From Dyadobacter sp. 676 (lineage in GTDB: Bacteria; Bacteroidota; Bacteroidia; Cytophagales; Spirosomataceae): a stretch of DNA of 64,000 nt. Below the pieces are notes generated by a model. It was not told the DNA's origin. It ran no database searches and saw only the letters and a list, made by a program, of their open reading frames with translations. The stretch covers positions 1-64,000 of the forward strand of contig NZ_CP159289.1 of NCBI RefSeq assembly GCF_040448675.1, given 5' to 3'. This document shows positions 46,799 through 58,000 of this stretch, piece by piece; the first letter of the stretch is position 1, and the number at the start of each line of letters is the position of its first letter. The translations under genes were made by a program, and so were the position numbers.

Positions 46799-48676
46799 TT
46801 ATTCTGATACAGATACTTCGTGCTCCGCAGTGACGTCGGTGGGAGCCATCTCATTGTCGCTAAAAAGCGCGTTTTCTGAAAAAATACCTGCTAGTATGGT
46901 GGGGATCAGGTCGCGGACGGAATTCGTTTCAAATTCAAGAACCTCGGCAAAAGGGATTCGAAAATTAGCTGAAAAGTTTTCATGCTTGTAAGTGTCAAAC
47001 ATACGAGCAATTGCCTTGTTCAACTCCCTGGATCGAACTTGCTGCAAAAAGGGTTCAAGCCTTTGGTAACTTTTGTCCCCTGTCTTGCTCTTAGACATCA
47101 GATAAGCGATTACCTGCCCGACCGTAAAAGCGTACTGGTCATCTGTTTCAATAGATGCTTCTCCTTTCGTAAGCTTTTGGATAAATGCCCTGTGCTCTTT
47201 TAGTTTACTCGCCATAGTGAAAGGTTGGTTATATTTTAAGTCAAATTTTTCGGAAAGACTAAACCAGATATTCAATTTTTCACGGATAGGATAATATTGC
47301 GAATGACTGTTATTTTTAAATTCATCCAGCCTCATATCCTCTATAATACTGGCCCGCAGAATGTCATCGAACATTTGCCGGGTGACGGACCCGCGTTTGG
47401 ATTTAAAGACAAAGTCATAAAATGCCCGGCGGTATCTCATGACTTGCAGATAAGTCACATCCGATTTGCAATACGCCGAATCGATGTCGTCAAAGTATTT
47501 ATGCTGAAAGTCCCCCTTCTTGGTTTTGACGATAAGCGCGTTGTTAAAAATTTTAAATAGTATAATATATTGAAAATCAAAAACATTCTTTATGGCTGGC
47601 GAGTAGTTGCAGTGGAACATATCGTCCACCTTCCACGGTTTGTCATTCTCACCTGTGAGGTAATACTCAAATTTTGACACAAAATCAAAGTCCTTGATTA
47701 CGCCCGCCTGATGGAAAAGCAGGTAATAATTTCCAAGTTCTGACCGATGCTTATCATAAAGTCTCTCGATAATTTCCTTGTAGCTCATTTTGCCGCCGTC
47801 CTCGGCATTCTTCTTAAAGAGGGCCAACGATTCCGTCAGTTCATCAGGGTTAATAAAAATTGGAAGAGGCCGTGGAAAAATATTCCGGCCCATTAAATCC
47901 TGAAATTCATACAGGGATTTGGCATCCTTCGCCGATATACGACCGGATATATCGAAACTTGCAGACTGATGGACTAGAAACATTTTCTTCGAAGAGAATC
48001 CATTGAAAAAATCACTGGTCCCGTACATTTCCTCGCCAACTACTTTGTTATAATCACTCGTATTGAACAGCTTATCTGATAGATACTTCGCATTAGCTGC
48101 CTGGTATTTTTCTATTGGTTCATCAAGATAAAAAATAACATATTCGGCATCCTTCATCTCCGAAAAAGCGCAAATTCTGTCCAGCCAGGCGTGCATTTTC
48201 GCTTCATTGTTCAATGCGTGCTTAAAAACTTCGACCCGCTGCCTGTCGGATTCGTTTTCCAGCAGATCCTGCCCCTTCGATAAATATGTATTAATCCGGT
48301 CATAAACTTGTGATTTGCCGCTTGCCGCGTTTACAAGATATTTTTCTCCATTCACCAGATTCTCCCTTTTCATTGCCACACAATATGGGGAGCAACTATG
48401 AATCGCCTTCGTGGGCAAATCGAAACATTTATTTGTGTTTACGCACCAGGACAATTGCGCCAAACTCGCAAAATGGTCCAACCAATTCAGTTCTTCCGGC
48501 AAAAGGCTCTTACTTTTTGTATAAACAGCCGTGACAAGTGATTCGTCAGCGAGCACATCGATTTCCGAGACAGACTGTATCCGCAGCAGAATGTGCAGTC
48601 CGTCTTTTGGTTTCAGGCCAAGAGATTTAAAATCCGGGTCTAGCGAGTTTACGAATTGAGCGATTTCTTTTATCAT
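46799..48676 (-). CDS. cas8b: Cascade large subunit Cas8b (TM1802/Csh1-like)
   Basis: 625 residues. Position between cas6 and cas7, size and wording (YCVAMKRENLVNGEKYLVNA, FYDFVFKSKRG) fit the Cas8b large subunit, which reads the PAM. A Cys pair occurs at CSPYC, perhaps part of a metal site. Cas8b proteins diverge strongly, so the call leans partly on context. The C-terminal helical part probably supplies the Cas11-like function. Confidence 0.88.
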   Translation of the reverse strand: MIKEIAQFVNSLDPDFKSLGLKPKDGLHILLRIQSVSEIDVLADESLVTAVYTKSKSLLPEELNWLDHFASLAQLSWCVNTNKCFDLPTKAIHSCSPYCVAMKRENLVNGEKYLVNAASGKSQVYDRINTYLSKGQDLLENESDRQRVEVFKHALNNEAKMHAWLDRICAFSEMKDAEYVIFYLDEPIEKYQAANAKYLSDKLFNTSDYNKVVGEEMYGTSDFFNGFSSKKMFLVHQSASFDISGRISAKDAKSLYEFQDLMGRNIFPRPLPIFINPDELTESLALFKKNAEDGGKMSYKEIIERLYDKHRSELGNYYLLFHQAGVIKDFDFVSKFEYYLTGENDKPWKVDDMFHCNYSPAIKNVFDFQYIILFKIFNNALIVKTKKGDFQHKYFDDIDSAYCKSDVTYLQVMRYRRAFYDFVFKSKRGSVTRQMFDDILRASIIEDMRLDEFKNNSHSQYYPIREKLNIWFSLSEKFDLKYNQPFTMASKLKEHRAFIQKLTKGEASIETDDQYAFTVGQVIAYLMSKSKTGDKSYQRLEPFLQQVRSRELNKAIARMFDTYKHENFSANFRIPFAEVLEFETNSVRDLIPTILAGIFSENALFSDNEMAPTDVTAEHEVSVSE

Positions 48677-48784
48677 CGTTTCTAATAGTCAAACGGATAT
48701 ATTTTCATTTCTTATCACATCGTAGTCAACAGTGTAGATAAAGTCTTCCTCGAAAAACCAATCATCGAGCAAAAGATTACTATT

Positions 48785-49603
48785 TCACTCTACCACCTCG
48801 CAACAGCCACATCCTAACGTACTGCTATACTTTCCAATCCCGCTCGCAAGCGCAGCTTCCATGATTGCCCTGGGGGCAGTCAGATTAAATTCAAAGTTGT
48901 GATAACCAATCACCTTGGTTTGTTCATTTCCCTTTCCCTCTTTTACCAACATGCCACGCTGCTTAATTTTCTGATTGGGTAATAGCTCAAATCTGACAAG
49001 TCGTCGGGCAGTTTCCGCGTCCATCATTAAGCCGCCGTTATGTTGTATGCTCCGGTATTTGTCCACCATATTATGTGCAAGTAAAGCAGCAAACTTCTCG
49101 TCTCCCGGCATCAGGTACCGGTCCATATTTTCAATTTTCTCGGCAATTACCATCGGCGAAAGTGTGCGAAGGCGAACGGTAGGAAGATTACCGGCGGGAA
49201 TTTGAACCGGCAATGTTTCCACACGTTCCACGACAAAATCCGCCCGATAATCGCGGTTATATAAACTAATCCTTTGATTCTGAAAAAGGCCGGTAATAAA
49301 ACCTTCTGCCGCCTTGTCAATGTAAAAAGAAACAATTAATCCGATTTCTTTCGAACTCAATATCATATACGAGTCCCCCGGCTTGGGTCTTTCTATCTTC
49401 GGGATGATCAGGGACGAAAATGTAAAGTGCTTAAAGGTTTTACAACGATCCGGAACAACATAACCCTTTTGGTGCAAAAACGCTGCGTAGTCGGAATCGG
49501 CATTCCGCAATAATTGATAGATCCACGCTTGAAGCGGATATTGATAGTTAAATAGAAGCTGTTGCTTGTCTTTAAGGGGTTTGAGTGTCAGTTTAAAACG
49601 CAT
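48785..49603 (-). CDS. cas6: CRISPR RNA endonuclease Cas6
   Basis: 272 residues. Two ferredoxin-like domains; the C-terminal Gly-rich loop is ALASGIGKYSSTLGCGCC. It cuts the precursor within the repeat to leave the ATTGAAAT-type handle. First gene of the operon. AT-rich sequence upstream (49640-49690) includes a TA...TTTTG element near 49651 that could be the promoter. About 108 bases separate it from cas8b. Confidence 0.93.
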   Translation of the reverse strand: MRFKLTLKPLKDKQQLLFNYQYPLQAWIYQLLRNADSDYAAFLHQKGYVVPDRCKTFKHFTFSSLIIPKIERPKPGDSYMILSSKEIGLIVSFYIDKAAEGFITGLFQNQRISLYNRDYRADFVVERVETLPVQIPAGNLPTVRLRTLSPMVIAEKIENMDRYLMPGDEKFAALLAHNMVDKYRSIQHNGGLMMDAETARRLVRFELLPNQKIKQRGMLVKEGKGNEQTKVIGYHNFEFNLTAPRAIMEAALASGIGKYSSTLGCGCCEVVE

Positions 49604-50135
49604 GAAAAAGATAGAAGATGGTTACATAATGCATATTAGAATTTTTCCATCAAAATATATAAGTAATTCCGAGCATATTATTTAAAGGTAAAAATCCTCT
49701 TTAACCCTAAATGAGTTTTAAATGCCTGCCCAATGCCCCGGCATTGAACTAGCCCGGCGGGACGGGCGGGAATTGCGGAAGTATTAAATTATCACATGAA
49801 TCAAGCGCCAAATAGTTTAATTACTTTTAGCATTGTTACCAGGTAACATGTGCATAATTCTGGCATGAATTATTGAACCACCCAGGCGACGTTTCTTTGA
49901 TGCCGCTACTTATGAAGTCATTTTTATTAATGAAAAGATACGGAAAACGGTGATGTCGAAATCGTGGGACAAATTTGCAGACAATACCGAATTTGTGGAA
50001 CAATTACGTAGCTGCATCGCCCTTATTCACCAGACCGTCCGGAAAAGCCCGGCATGTCGCCTTCGAAAAGGATTGAATGCGGAGTTGGAACAGAAGCCCC
50101 CTATTTATCGACATGCCAAACCCGGGCGATTACGA
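49604..50135. other. Intergenic region upstream of the cas operon
   Basis: About 530 bases. The first 100 bases are AT-rich and should hold the cas promoter. Short plus-strand frames (49950-50171) have no recognisable content. Confidence 0.5.
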
Positions 50136-50384
50136 TTACCTGGAATCCGGACACTTGCCGCGTTGATATGAAGAGATTCCATGAGCGAGCGCTTCGCAGT
50201 CGTTGCTATATGTTTTGCCATTACACCCGCAGACAGGATCATAGGCCGCGTAGCAGCCGGAATCATTTCGTGGTTGTTCTCGACAGCCCGGATTGGGAGC
50301 ATTGTCCCTGTGGCAACCGGAAAGCATTGCGGCTAAGAGTACCGGCATTGTAAACCTCGTGCGCAAAAATTCCCGAACTGTCAT
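50136..50384 (-). CDS. Kazal-type protease inhibitor lipoprotein
   Basis: 82 residues. An N-terminal signal with lipobox (MPVLLAAMLSGC) is followed by one Kazal domain: SGCYAAYDPVCGCNGKTYSN then DCEALAHGISSYQRGKC, with the six-Cys spacing (CGCNGKTY, DCEA, Y..G.C). It should be displayed on the envelope and inhibit a serine protease. Kazal domains occur sporadically in Bacteroidota. Stands alone on the minus strand; the target protease is unknown. Confidence 0.85.
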   Translation of the reverse strand: MTVREFLRTRFTMPVLLAAMLSGCHRDNAPNPGCREQPRNDSGCYAAYDPVCGCNGKTYSNDCEALAHGISSYQRGKCPDSR

Positions 50385-50710
50385 GGCTTTGTGATTTATC
50401 CGGGACGGATCGGGGAAATTACGATCCAGCTCCCTTGTTTTCTCGATCCTTCACCTTCATTTTTTTCAACCCGGAGACATACGTTTCGACTTCCCGTCTC
50501 GTATGGCCCCGGAACATTTGCCCTATGTATCGCTGAATCGGCCGTCACAAATCATCCCCGCACCAGCGATAAATAGCGGGTCAGCTCCGCCAATATAAGC
50601 AGCCCTCACCTCGGGGAGGACGTTGCGGCAACGCCGGGACAAAAGCCCTTTCCAAAAATGCCCTGCTGCGTATGCCGCCTTATTAAATCTCCCGTTTACG
50701 TGATGCCGCG
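50385..50710. other. Intergenic region, no gene seen
   Basis: 326 bases between two minus-strand genes. A short plus-strand frame (50391-50576) has no recognisable content and lies in GC-rich sequence. Confidence 0.5.
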
Positions 50711-52093
50711 CTATCTCTGTATAACCACTTTCGACTGATGCATCCGGCCGTCAATGTCCGTAGTGCGGACAATATACGTACCAACCGGCAGCCGGCTGAT
50801 ATCCAGTCTGTTGATTTTCGATCGATCCGGTTTTTGGGCCATTACGGTCACATTTTTCGAATTGATCAATTGAATATCAACCAGATCTGATTGAGAAAAA
50901 ATGGATAATTCGCCAGAGACCGGGTTCGGGTAAACCATCGTGACATTAATACCATCTACCCCTTCCCGGACGATTTTGCTGTAAGCATATGTCCCATCGA
51001 GATCGACCATTTTAAGACGATAGTAAACTGTCGTTCCCGGTGCGATCGCACTGTCATCCAGGAAGCTGTAAGCATGCTTGGCACCTTTTCCCGCGACGTG
51101 TCCAATATTGACGAAACGCTTGTCCGGGCTTTCGCTTTTCTCAATTTCAAATCGGTCAAAGCCGGTTTCCTCCGATGTTTTCCAGCTAAGAAGAATTTTG
51201 TTTTCATTTTTCTTCGCCATAAAACTTACGAGCCTAACGGGCATCGGGGTTGTTCTAACATTGAAGATACACGAGGCGGCCGGGCCACAACCGGTATCAA
51301 CAGTGTATGTGATTTGATGCGCCCCCTCTCCCGCAACCGATGGATCAAAGGTCGAGGTTGCACTGTTCACACCTATACCCGCATATATTCCTCCTGCATC
51401 GGCAGTAGTAGGGTTTCCCGACGAAGAGGGTAAACCGCTGACAGTAAGATTTTTCGCCCCCGTTAATGTAAACGCACTGTCAAGAACGGAGATGGTTGTA
51501 TCACCTGGACAGGATACAGCAGATTGACCGTCAACCGCAATTGAACTTGCAAACGGACCGGAGGTGCACCCCTGGCTTGTGGTAGCCGTAGCATAAATAT
51601 TATGGAATCCTGTACCGGCCATCGCGGGATTGAACTGGTATCCGGTTACCGAGTCTCCTGTAATCCCTGCGCCCGACCACGACACTGAAACAGGTTCCGA
51701 TGGAATTGTATAAAATGACTTTATTGTTCCGAAATATTCGGGAAGGTTTGCGCTCTCGTCGATACATACAGGTATTAACCCCAAAACCTCCATTTTCTCA
51801 GGCGCGGGATTAACAGTGATTATAAATGTACAGGAAACGTTGTTTTCACCATCCTGGTAAGTATAGGTGATGGTTTTCGCCCCGGTTCCGGCTATCGCTG
51901 GTGAAAAAATTCCACCGGAAACACCCGGGCCGCTATACGTACCGCCCGCAGGACTGGCACCCGAAAGTGCGAAAGGTGCTTCATTAGCACAAACTGACCT
52001 GTCTGCGGGACACGTAGCTTGCCCTAGAACCGAGCATACCGCAACCAGCAACAACAGCAGGCTGGCAATTAAAAATTGGAAGAGGTGTTTCAT
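50711..52093 (-). CDS. T9SS-secreted protein with HYR/Ig-like repeats
   Basis: 460 residues. Signal peptide (MKHLFQFLIASLLLLLVAVC...GQ), then three repeats of the GTYSGPGVSGGIFSPAIAGT / TGFHNIYATATTSQG type, common in Bacteroidota surface proteins. Then a beta-sandwich (ILLSWKTSEETGFDRFEIEK) and the type A sorting domain (MVYPNPVSGELSIFS, GTYIVRTTDIDG). The DRFEIE sandwich plus sorting domain closely resembles the C-terminus of the giant protein ending at 50. Function unknown; surface or matrix role inferred. Confidence 0.85.
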   Translation of the reverse strand: MKHLFQFLIASLLLLLVAVCSVLGQATCPADRSVCANEAPFALSGASPAGGTYSGPGVSGGIFSPAIAGTGAKTITYTYQDGENNVSCTFIITVNPAPEKMEVLGLIPVCIDESANLPEYFGTIKSFYTIPSEPVSVSWSGAGITGDSVTGYQFNPAMAGTGFHNIYATATTSQGCTSGPFASSIAVDGQSAVSCPGDTTISVLDSAFTLTGAKNLTVSGLPSSSGNPTTADAGGIYAGIGVNSATSTFDPSVAGEGAHQITYTVDTGCGPAASCIFNVRTTPMPVRLVSFMAKKNENKILLSWKTSEETGFDRFEIEKSESPDKRFVNIGHVAGKGAKHAYSFLDDSAIAPGTTVYYRLKMVDLDGTYAYSKIVREGVDGINVTMVYPNPVSGELSIFSQSDLVDIQLINSKNVTVMAQKPDRSKINRLDISRLPVGTYIVRTTDIDGRMHQSKVVIQR

Positions 52094-52550
52094 AGAGGTT
52101 TTGAAGATGTAAGTGATACTTGCCGTAAACGCGTTTGGATTATAAAAGTAACCTATGTATGATATTTAACAAACACATGATGTCACCATTTTTTCAGGAT
52201 TTTATCAAACCATAACAACGACACCCATCTTACCGGCCTTCTGCCATATGATGTCTGGTACAGACACTTGTCTATTTAAGTCACCGACAGTCCCTGAGCA
52301 TGTAAGCTCCGGATGACGTATTGCCCCAACGGACGGTTAAGTTTTCAGAAAATATTCCGAATCCGGCTAAGTTTTTTTTCCATTCTTAAAAGAAATCATA
52401 AATCGATTACCGAAACAGCGGTGACCGGCAAGTGTGGGCGCCTGCTGTCGGCCGGTATGCAACGCCTGGAATATATATCAGGAAAAAATTGAGATATTTT
52501 CGATATTCACGCCGCCGTTGACATGCATCGGCGGGCAGTATTAAAAATTT
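52094..52550. other. Divergent intergenic region
   Basis: 457 bases between divergent genes, so promoters for both are expected. No RNA gene, repeat or clear operator recognised. Confidence 0.5.
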
Positions 52551-53255
52551 ATGACTTTTGGGCAAAACGTTATCCGATTTCATGAGCGGTTGGTCTATCC
52601 GGGTCCATCGTTACCGGACGGCATCCGCGTTATCAATCCATTTGTTGAGTCAACGACGGCTATGAATAACCTCAGGGCATTCGCAGAAAAGTACCTCGAC
52701 GATCACAAACAACGCCGGATCATTCTGGGTATCAATCCGAGCCGGTTCGGTGCGGGAGTAACAGGCATCCCCTTTACAGATACTAAAAGATTGGTTAGCG
52801 AGTGTAAAATTCCATACAACGGAAAACCCACACATGAAATTTCCTCTGTTTTCATTTACGAAATGATTAATGCTTTTGGAGGCGTAAGCGATTTTTACAG
52901 CAGATTTTATATCAATTCGCCATTCCCTCTGGCGATCACGAAGATAAATTCGGAAGGAAAGGAAATCAACTATAATTATTACGACAACGCAACGCTCATG
53001 AAAGCTGTTCAACCTTTTATTGTTGAGAGTATGCGGCAGTTAATTGACCTGGGAATAGCTACGGACATCTGCTTTTGCCTTGGGACGGGAAAGAACGCCA
53101 GGTTCTTGAAGCAGCTCAATGACGATCATGGTTTTTTTCGTAAGATCATACCCTTGGAGCACCCAAGGTTTATCATGCAATATAAAAGCTCGGCAAAAAA
53201 CCAGTACATCGAAAAATACATAAGGGCTTTGAGCACCGCTGAGCCCGAAAATTAG
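52551..53255 (+). CDS. SMUG2-type uracil-DNA glycosylase family protein (DUF4918)
   Basis: 234 residues. The glycosylase active-site strand is IILGINPSRFGAGVTGIPFT (GINP motif) and the second conserved segment is PLEHPRFIMQYK (His-Pro loop). This wording identifies the SMUG2 branch common in Bacteroidota. It should remove uracil or damaged pyrimidines from DNA in base-excision repair. Stands alone; no operon partner. Confidence 0.85.
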   Translation: MTFGQNVIRFHERLVYPGPSLPDGIRVINPFVESTTAMNNLRAFAEKYLDDHKQRRIILGINPSRFGAGVTGIPFTDTKRLVSECKIPYNGKPTHEISSVFIYEMINAFGGVSDFYSRFYINSPFPLAITKINSEGKEINYNYYDNATLMKAVQPFIVESMRQLIDLGIATDICFCLGTGKNARFLKQLNDDHGFFRKIIPLEHPRFIMQYKSSAKNQYIEKYIRALSTAEPEN

Positions 53256-53416
53256 ATACGCGAAATTCAATCATTCGTCCCCAAAAGCACCATACCTGTC
53301 CTGTTTTTAGCGTCAGATTACGAGATCCCTTCCCGGTGTTTGGCCGAAACCGCATTTCGTCGGGTCAATTTCTCAAATCGATACCATTTCGGCGAAGCTG
53401 CATCTATATAATAGAT

Positions 53417-53459
53417 AAGCAGAATGCCCGGAATATTACCGATTCCGGGCATTCTGCTT
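53417..53459. terminator. Perfect 18-bp hairpin between convergent genes
   Basis: Arms 53417-53434 and 53442-53459 are exact reverse complements with a 7-base loop. It lies 14 bases past the SusD stop and between convergent transcription units, so probably a bidirectional terminator, though no T tract follows. Confidence 0.7.
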
Positions 53460-53473
53460 ACCTATATTCAATA

Positions 53474-54973
53474 TCATCTTTTATCCCACCACACTTTTGA
53501 AACGTAGGAATCCCCATTCGACAACCGGCTTACCGCCTGCTCGTAGTTGGCTTTGTTCAAAAGCGCCTCGCGCGACGAATAGATCGTTCTTCTTGGAATC
53601 GTACCGCCGGTGGAGCCCTGGAAAGGGCCGGGCTTCAATGCGGGATATCCCATTCTCCGCCATTCGATGAATGCTTCGTACGACCGGCCGAAAAGTTGGA
53701 TCCATTTCTGAGTGCCGATTTTTTCGAGCTTCTGCTCCTTAGTCAGGCCCGTCCATGAAAGTTCCTTTTCAAATGCTGCTGGAATGGCCGTGATGTTGTA
53801 CGGATTCTGGGCCAACGCCGCCTTCACACCGTCCTGATAATACTTTTCGGCCTCCGCAGGAGTGCTCCCCCAGCCTTCCAGCGCCGCCTCCGCCTTGTAA
53901 AAAGATACGTCCGCAAAGGACATTACCATACACGGGATCGCCGGGCTATATTCGCGATTGAAGAAAGTAGCGGTCGAAACGGTGCTGTAATCGTCCTTGA
54001 TAATGGTTTTCAGCAGTTCGTCGGTCAATGCAACGCCCATGCCCTTGTAAGCGGGCGTACCTGCCTTGACCGAATTCACCGAAGGCTGCGCGATACGCGG
54101 CAGGCGCGGGTCAGCGGTTGTTACAAGCTGTGTTACGAGTCCTTCCGCGAGGTATTTCAGGTCGGGGCTGCCGGCCAGGAACTGGTTCAGGACCGGGTGC
54201 ACATTGGCGTTGGTGGCGTTGTTGTAGGTTGGTACGGTGGCGTCGTCGGCCGCGCTTTCCAGTAATGGCTGCCCCATCGCTTCCGTCACTGTCTTTTGGG
54301 CCAATGCCGGATCGGCGTAGCGGATGCGCATGCCGAGCCGCAGTTTCAGCGAATTGGCATATTTTTTCCATTTGTTAATATCCCCTTTGTAATAAAAATC
54401 CGCGCTTCCGTAGCTCGCATCGCCCGGCGTAAGTTGCGCCATGGCCGCGTCCAGGTCGCTGATCAGCGATTTGTAAATCGATTCCTGCGTGTCGAATGCA
54501 GGCTTGGTATTCACTTCGTCGGGGCCCAATGCCGTCTGCGAATACGGAACATCGCCAAAAAGGTCGGTCAGGCGCTGCCATATGGAGATTTCGACAATGC
54601 GGGCGATGGCGATCTTGCTGCGGCCCGAGGGATCGCTCTCCTTCCCTTTCAGCACTTCGTTGCGGATCTGGCTGATGTTGCGGATGAGCGTATAATGCGC
54701 GTCCCAGGTACTGTTGTCGCTCTGCTCGATGTAGCGTGAGCTCGATACCAGCACGCCGCCCGCCCAATGCTGGATCCAGGAGCCGTACTGGCTGTTGGGT
54801 ACTTCGTATCCTTCCGCAAACGCGGCGTCTTTCTGCACCTTCGAGAGCAACAGGCCCGGATCGATGGTCGTTACGGAAGTTGGCGGTGTATTAATTTCCT
54901 CGAAATCGCCCGTGCAGGCCTGCGTAATACAGATCGCGCCGGTCAACAGGATGGTTTGGAATATATTTCTCAT
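53474..54973 (-). CDS. SusD/RagB-like outer-membrane lipoprotein
   Basis: 499 residues from MRNIFQTILLTG. Signal with lipobox (ICITQACTGDFEE), TPR-like helices and the SusD-like order of NSQYGSWIQHWAGGVLVSSS, WKKYANSLKLRLGMRIRYAD, EAFIEWRRMGYPAL. It binds substrate outside the cell and hands it to the SusC transporter encoded just upstream (29 bases apart). The likely cargo, glycan or peptide, cannot be read from the sequence. Confidence 0.93.
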   Translation of the reverse strand: MRNIFQTILLTGAICITQACTGDFEEINTPPTSVTTIDPGLLLSKVQKDAAFAEGYEVPNSQYGSWIQHWAGGVLVSSSRYIEQSDNSTWDAHYTLIRNISQIRNEVLKGKESDPSGRSKIAIARIVEISIWQRLTDLFGDVPYSQTALGPDEVNTKPAFDTQESIYKSLISDLDAAMAQLTPGDASYGSADFYYKGDINKWKKYANSLKLRLGMRIRYADPALAQKTVTEAMGQPLLESAADDATVPTYNNATNANVHPVLNQFLAGSPDLKYLAEGLVTQLVTTADPRLPRIAQPSVNSVKAGTPAYKGMGVALTDELLKTIIKDDYSTVSTATFFNREYSPAIPCMVMSFADVSFYKAEAALEGWGSTPAEAEKYYQDGVKAALAQNPYNITAIPAAFEKELSWTGLTKEQKLEKIGTQKWIQLFGRSYEAFIEWRRMGYPALKPGPFQGSTGGTIPRRTIYSSREALLNKANYEQAVSRLSNGDSYVSKVWWDKR

Positions 54974-55001
54974 TTCTAAAAAAATTTCCGGTTTTGAACA
55001 A

Positions 55002-58000
55002 TTACAACTCCACATTCAGGCTGACCCCGAAATACCGCAGCAACGGCAGCGCGGTCGACTCCAACCCAAGCGACGAGTTATTGACGTTGAACGATGAGGC
55101 CTCGGGCGCGAAACCTTCCGTTTTGCGCTGGAGATAGAACAGGTTACGGCCGTAAATCCCTGCACGGATGCCCTTGAACGGCGTCCGGCTCACCAGCGAA
55201 TTCGGTAGCTGGTAATTCAGCGTCAGCTCGCGGAACATGATATAACTCGCGTCGTTAAGCATTTCTTCCGGGATTACGTTATCCTTGTCCGGCGCCACCA
55301 CATTCCAGTAATCCTGCGCTTTCACCTGTTTGGTGTTGGCCTGACCGGTGCCTGCCCACTTGCCGTTTTCGGATTTCGACGCTACCACCCCCTCGGCCAC
55401 ATAAGTACCATCGCGGCCGGGCAATGTCCTTTTAATGGTGCCGTAAATGAGCTCTTCGCGCAGGCTTTGCGAATAGATTTTGCCGCCCTGGCTGATATCG
55501 AACAGTCCCGACAGGCTGATGCCCTTGTAGCGGAATGTATTATTGAAGCCGCCGATCCAGTTCGGCAGGGCATTACCCAATTCGTACAGGATTTTGGAAT
55601 TGGATTTCAGCGGTAAACCGGTCGTCGGGTCGATGAGGCGGTTGCCGTTTTCATCGCGCAGCCATTGAAAACCGTTTCCGATAAGCGTTCCGAACGGCTT
55701 GCCGGGTTCGGCCACGACGTTCACACCGCGGTCGGCACCGAGTACGTAGGTATCTACCCCTTCCGCTAGCGACATTACCCGGTTGCGGTTCCTGGAAAAA
55801 TTGAAAGTCGCGTCCCAGGTAAACCCGTCGGCGGTTTTTATGGGTGTGCCGTTCAATGTCAGTTCTACCCCGCGGTTGCGGATTTCACCTGCATTAATCC
55901 GCCGCGAAGCAAATGTGCTCGAAGGTGGCAGGGGCACGTCCAGGATCTGGTTTTTGGTGGATGCATTGTAATAGGCAAACGCAAGTCCGGCGCGGTTCTT
56001 GAAAAACCTGGCCTCTACACCGAACTCGATGGAAGTCGTAAGCTCATTTTTCAGGTTCGGGTCCGGAATGGTCGACGAAAACGATGCCAGAGGCACGCCC
56101 CCGTGCGCTACCTGATCCAGCGAATAGGTCCCAGTAAGCTGGTAGGGCGATCCCGAGCTACCCGCCTGCGCCACGGATGCACGTACTTTCAGAAAGCTCA
56201 ATGCATTGCTCCGGATATTGAAAGCATCGGTTACCACAAAGCTCGCACTCACAGCCGGGTAAAAGAAAGAGTTGTTTTCCGGCGAAAGCGTCGAAGACCA
56301 GTCGTTGCGTGCCGAGAAATCGAGGAACAGGTATTCCTTGAACCCGACCTGCCCCGACAAATACACCGAGTTGATCGAAGATTCCGTCAAACCGAATACG
56401 TAGGAGTTGATCAGCGTATTGTTGATCGCGTACAGGCCTGGTACGATAAACTCGGTACCGGTGTTACCGGTAGTGCGCGAATAGAATTTCTGATGGTTGG
56501 CTCCCAGGTTCAGGCCCAGGGAAATGTCTTTGGTCAATTGCGGTGTGAGCGACAGCAATATGTCGCTGTTGTCTTCCCGCACGCGGGTTACTTGTTCCGA
56601 TATGTCGCCATTGCGGTTGGCGCTCTGGTAAGTGCCTTTCTCGCGGTAACGCAGGCGCTGGTCGGTGTAGAAATCGGTACCTGTTTTGGCGGTCAGCCGG
56701 ATCCAGTCGTTGAACTGGTAGCTCAGCCGGATCAACCCGAGCAAGCGCTGGCGGTCGTCGAAGTTGCGGGTATGATCGACGGTCCAGTACGGATTCGCAG
56801 TTGATGAATTGGTCGCGTAGGTTTTCTCCATTCCCACAAACGGAACGGTACCATACCCGAGTTGCCTGGCCACATCCTCGGCCGTCCATGCCGAATTGGC
56901 CAGGATGCTCATGGGCATGCTGCGCGGCTGGCTGATGAAAAGATAGGCCGGGTTATCGCTCGCATCCGACACCGTCGGGCGGTTCTCGCCTTTCTGACCG
57001 ATGTAATTGGCTTTCACGTCGAGTTCCAGCTTGGGTGTGATCTTGGCCACTGTCCGCAGGTTTACATTGTTGCGTTTCAAGGTATTGCCCGGTGTGTAGC
57101 CGTCGATATTGGTGTGGCCGTACGATAGGCGATAGTTCACATTGTCATTTCCTCCTTCCAGGCTCAGGTTATTGACCAACTGTTTTTCTTTTCGGAAAAA
57201 GGTTTGAAACGTGTTGGGCTGCGGGCTGAAATTCAGGATATTCCCCCATTGATCTTCGTATTGCCGGCCGTCCATACGTGCACCCCAGCTCGCGCGGGTG
57301 AAACGGTCACGGCCGCCGCTGGTTTTGGGCATTCCCTGGATATTGCCGGCCTGCGCGGCTGCCCAGGTATAAATTTTACCGTCGTCGCCCCGGAAATGCG
57401 TGAACGTCCCGTCCAGCCCTTGCCCGTATTCATCCTGAAAATCAGGCAGCACCAATGCGTCTCCAACCGAGTAATCGACCCCGTATTTGACGCCGATCCC
57501 TTTTCTCGACTTACCGGATTTAGTGGTGATCAGCACTACTCCGTTACTGCCCCGCTGACCGTACAATGCGGCTGCGTTAGGCCCTTTCAGCACCGAAATG
57601 GACTCTACATCTTCCGGGTTAATGTTCGAGATACCATCCCCGTAATCGATACCGCCCGTTGCCGAGGGGGAGTTGGGATTGCTGTTATCCATCGGAATAC
57701 CGTCGATCACGTACAATGGCTGGCTGTTACCAACCAGCGAATTAGAACCGCGGATAACCACCCGCGACGACCCACCTGCACCATTCGCGGAACGCGTCAC
57801 CTGCACGCCCGCCATTTTACCGGCAAGGGTCGTGGCGAGGTTGGCTTCCTTGGCCATCGAAACGGCCTCCCCTCCTATTTCCTGCACCGAGTAACCCAAT
57901 GCGCGTTTATCGCGTTTGATACCCAATGCCGTTACCACGACTTCCGACAGGTTTTGCGTATCTTCGGCCAGCGTGACATCGATCTCCGACAGCGTACCAA

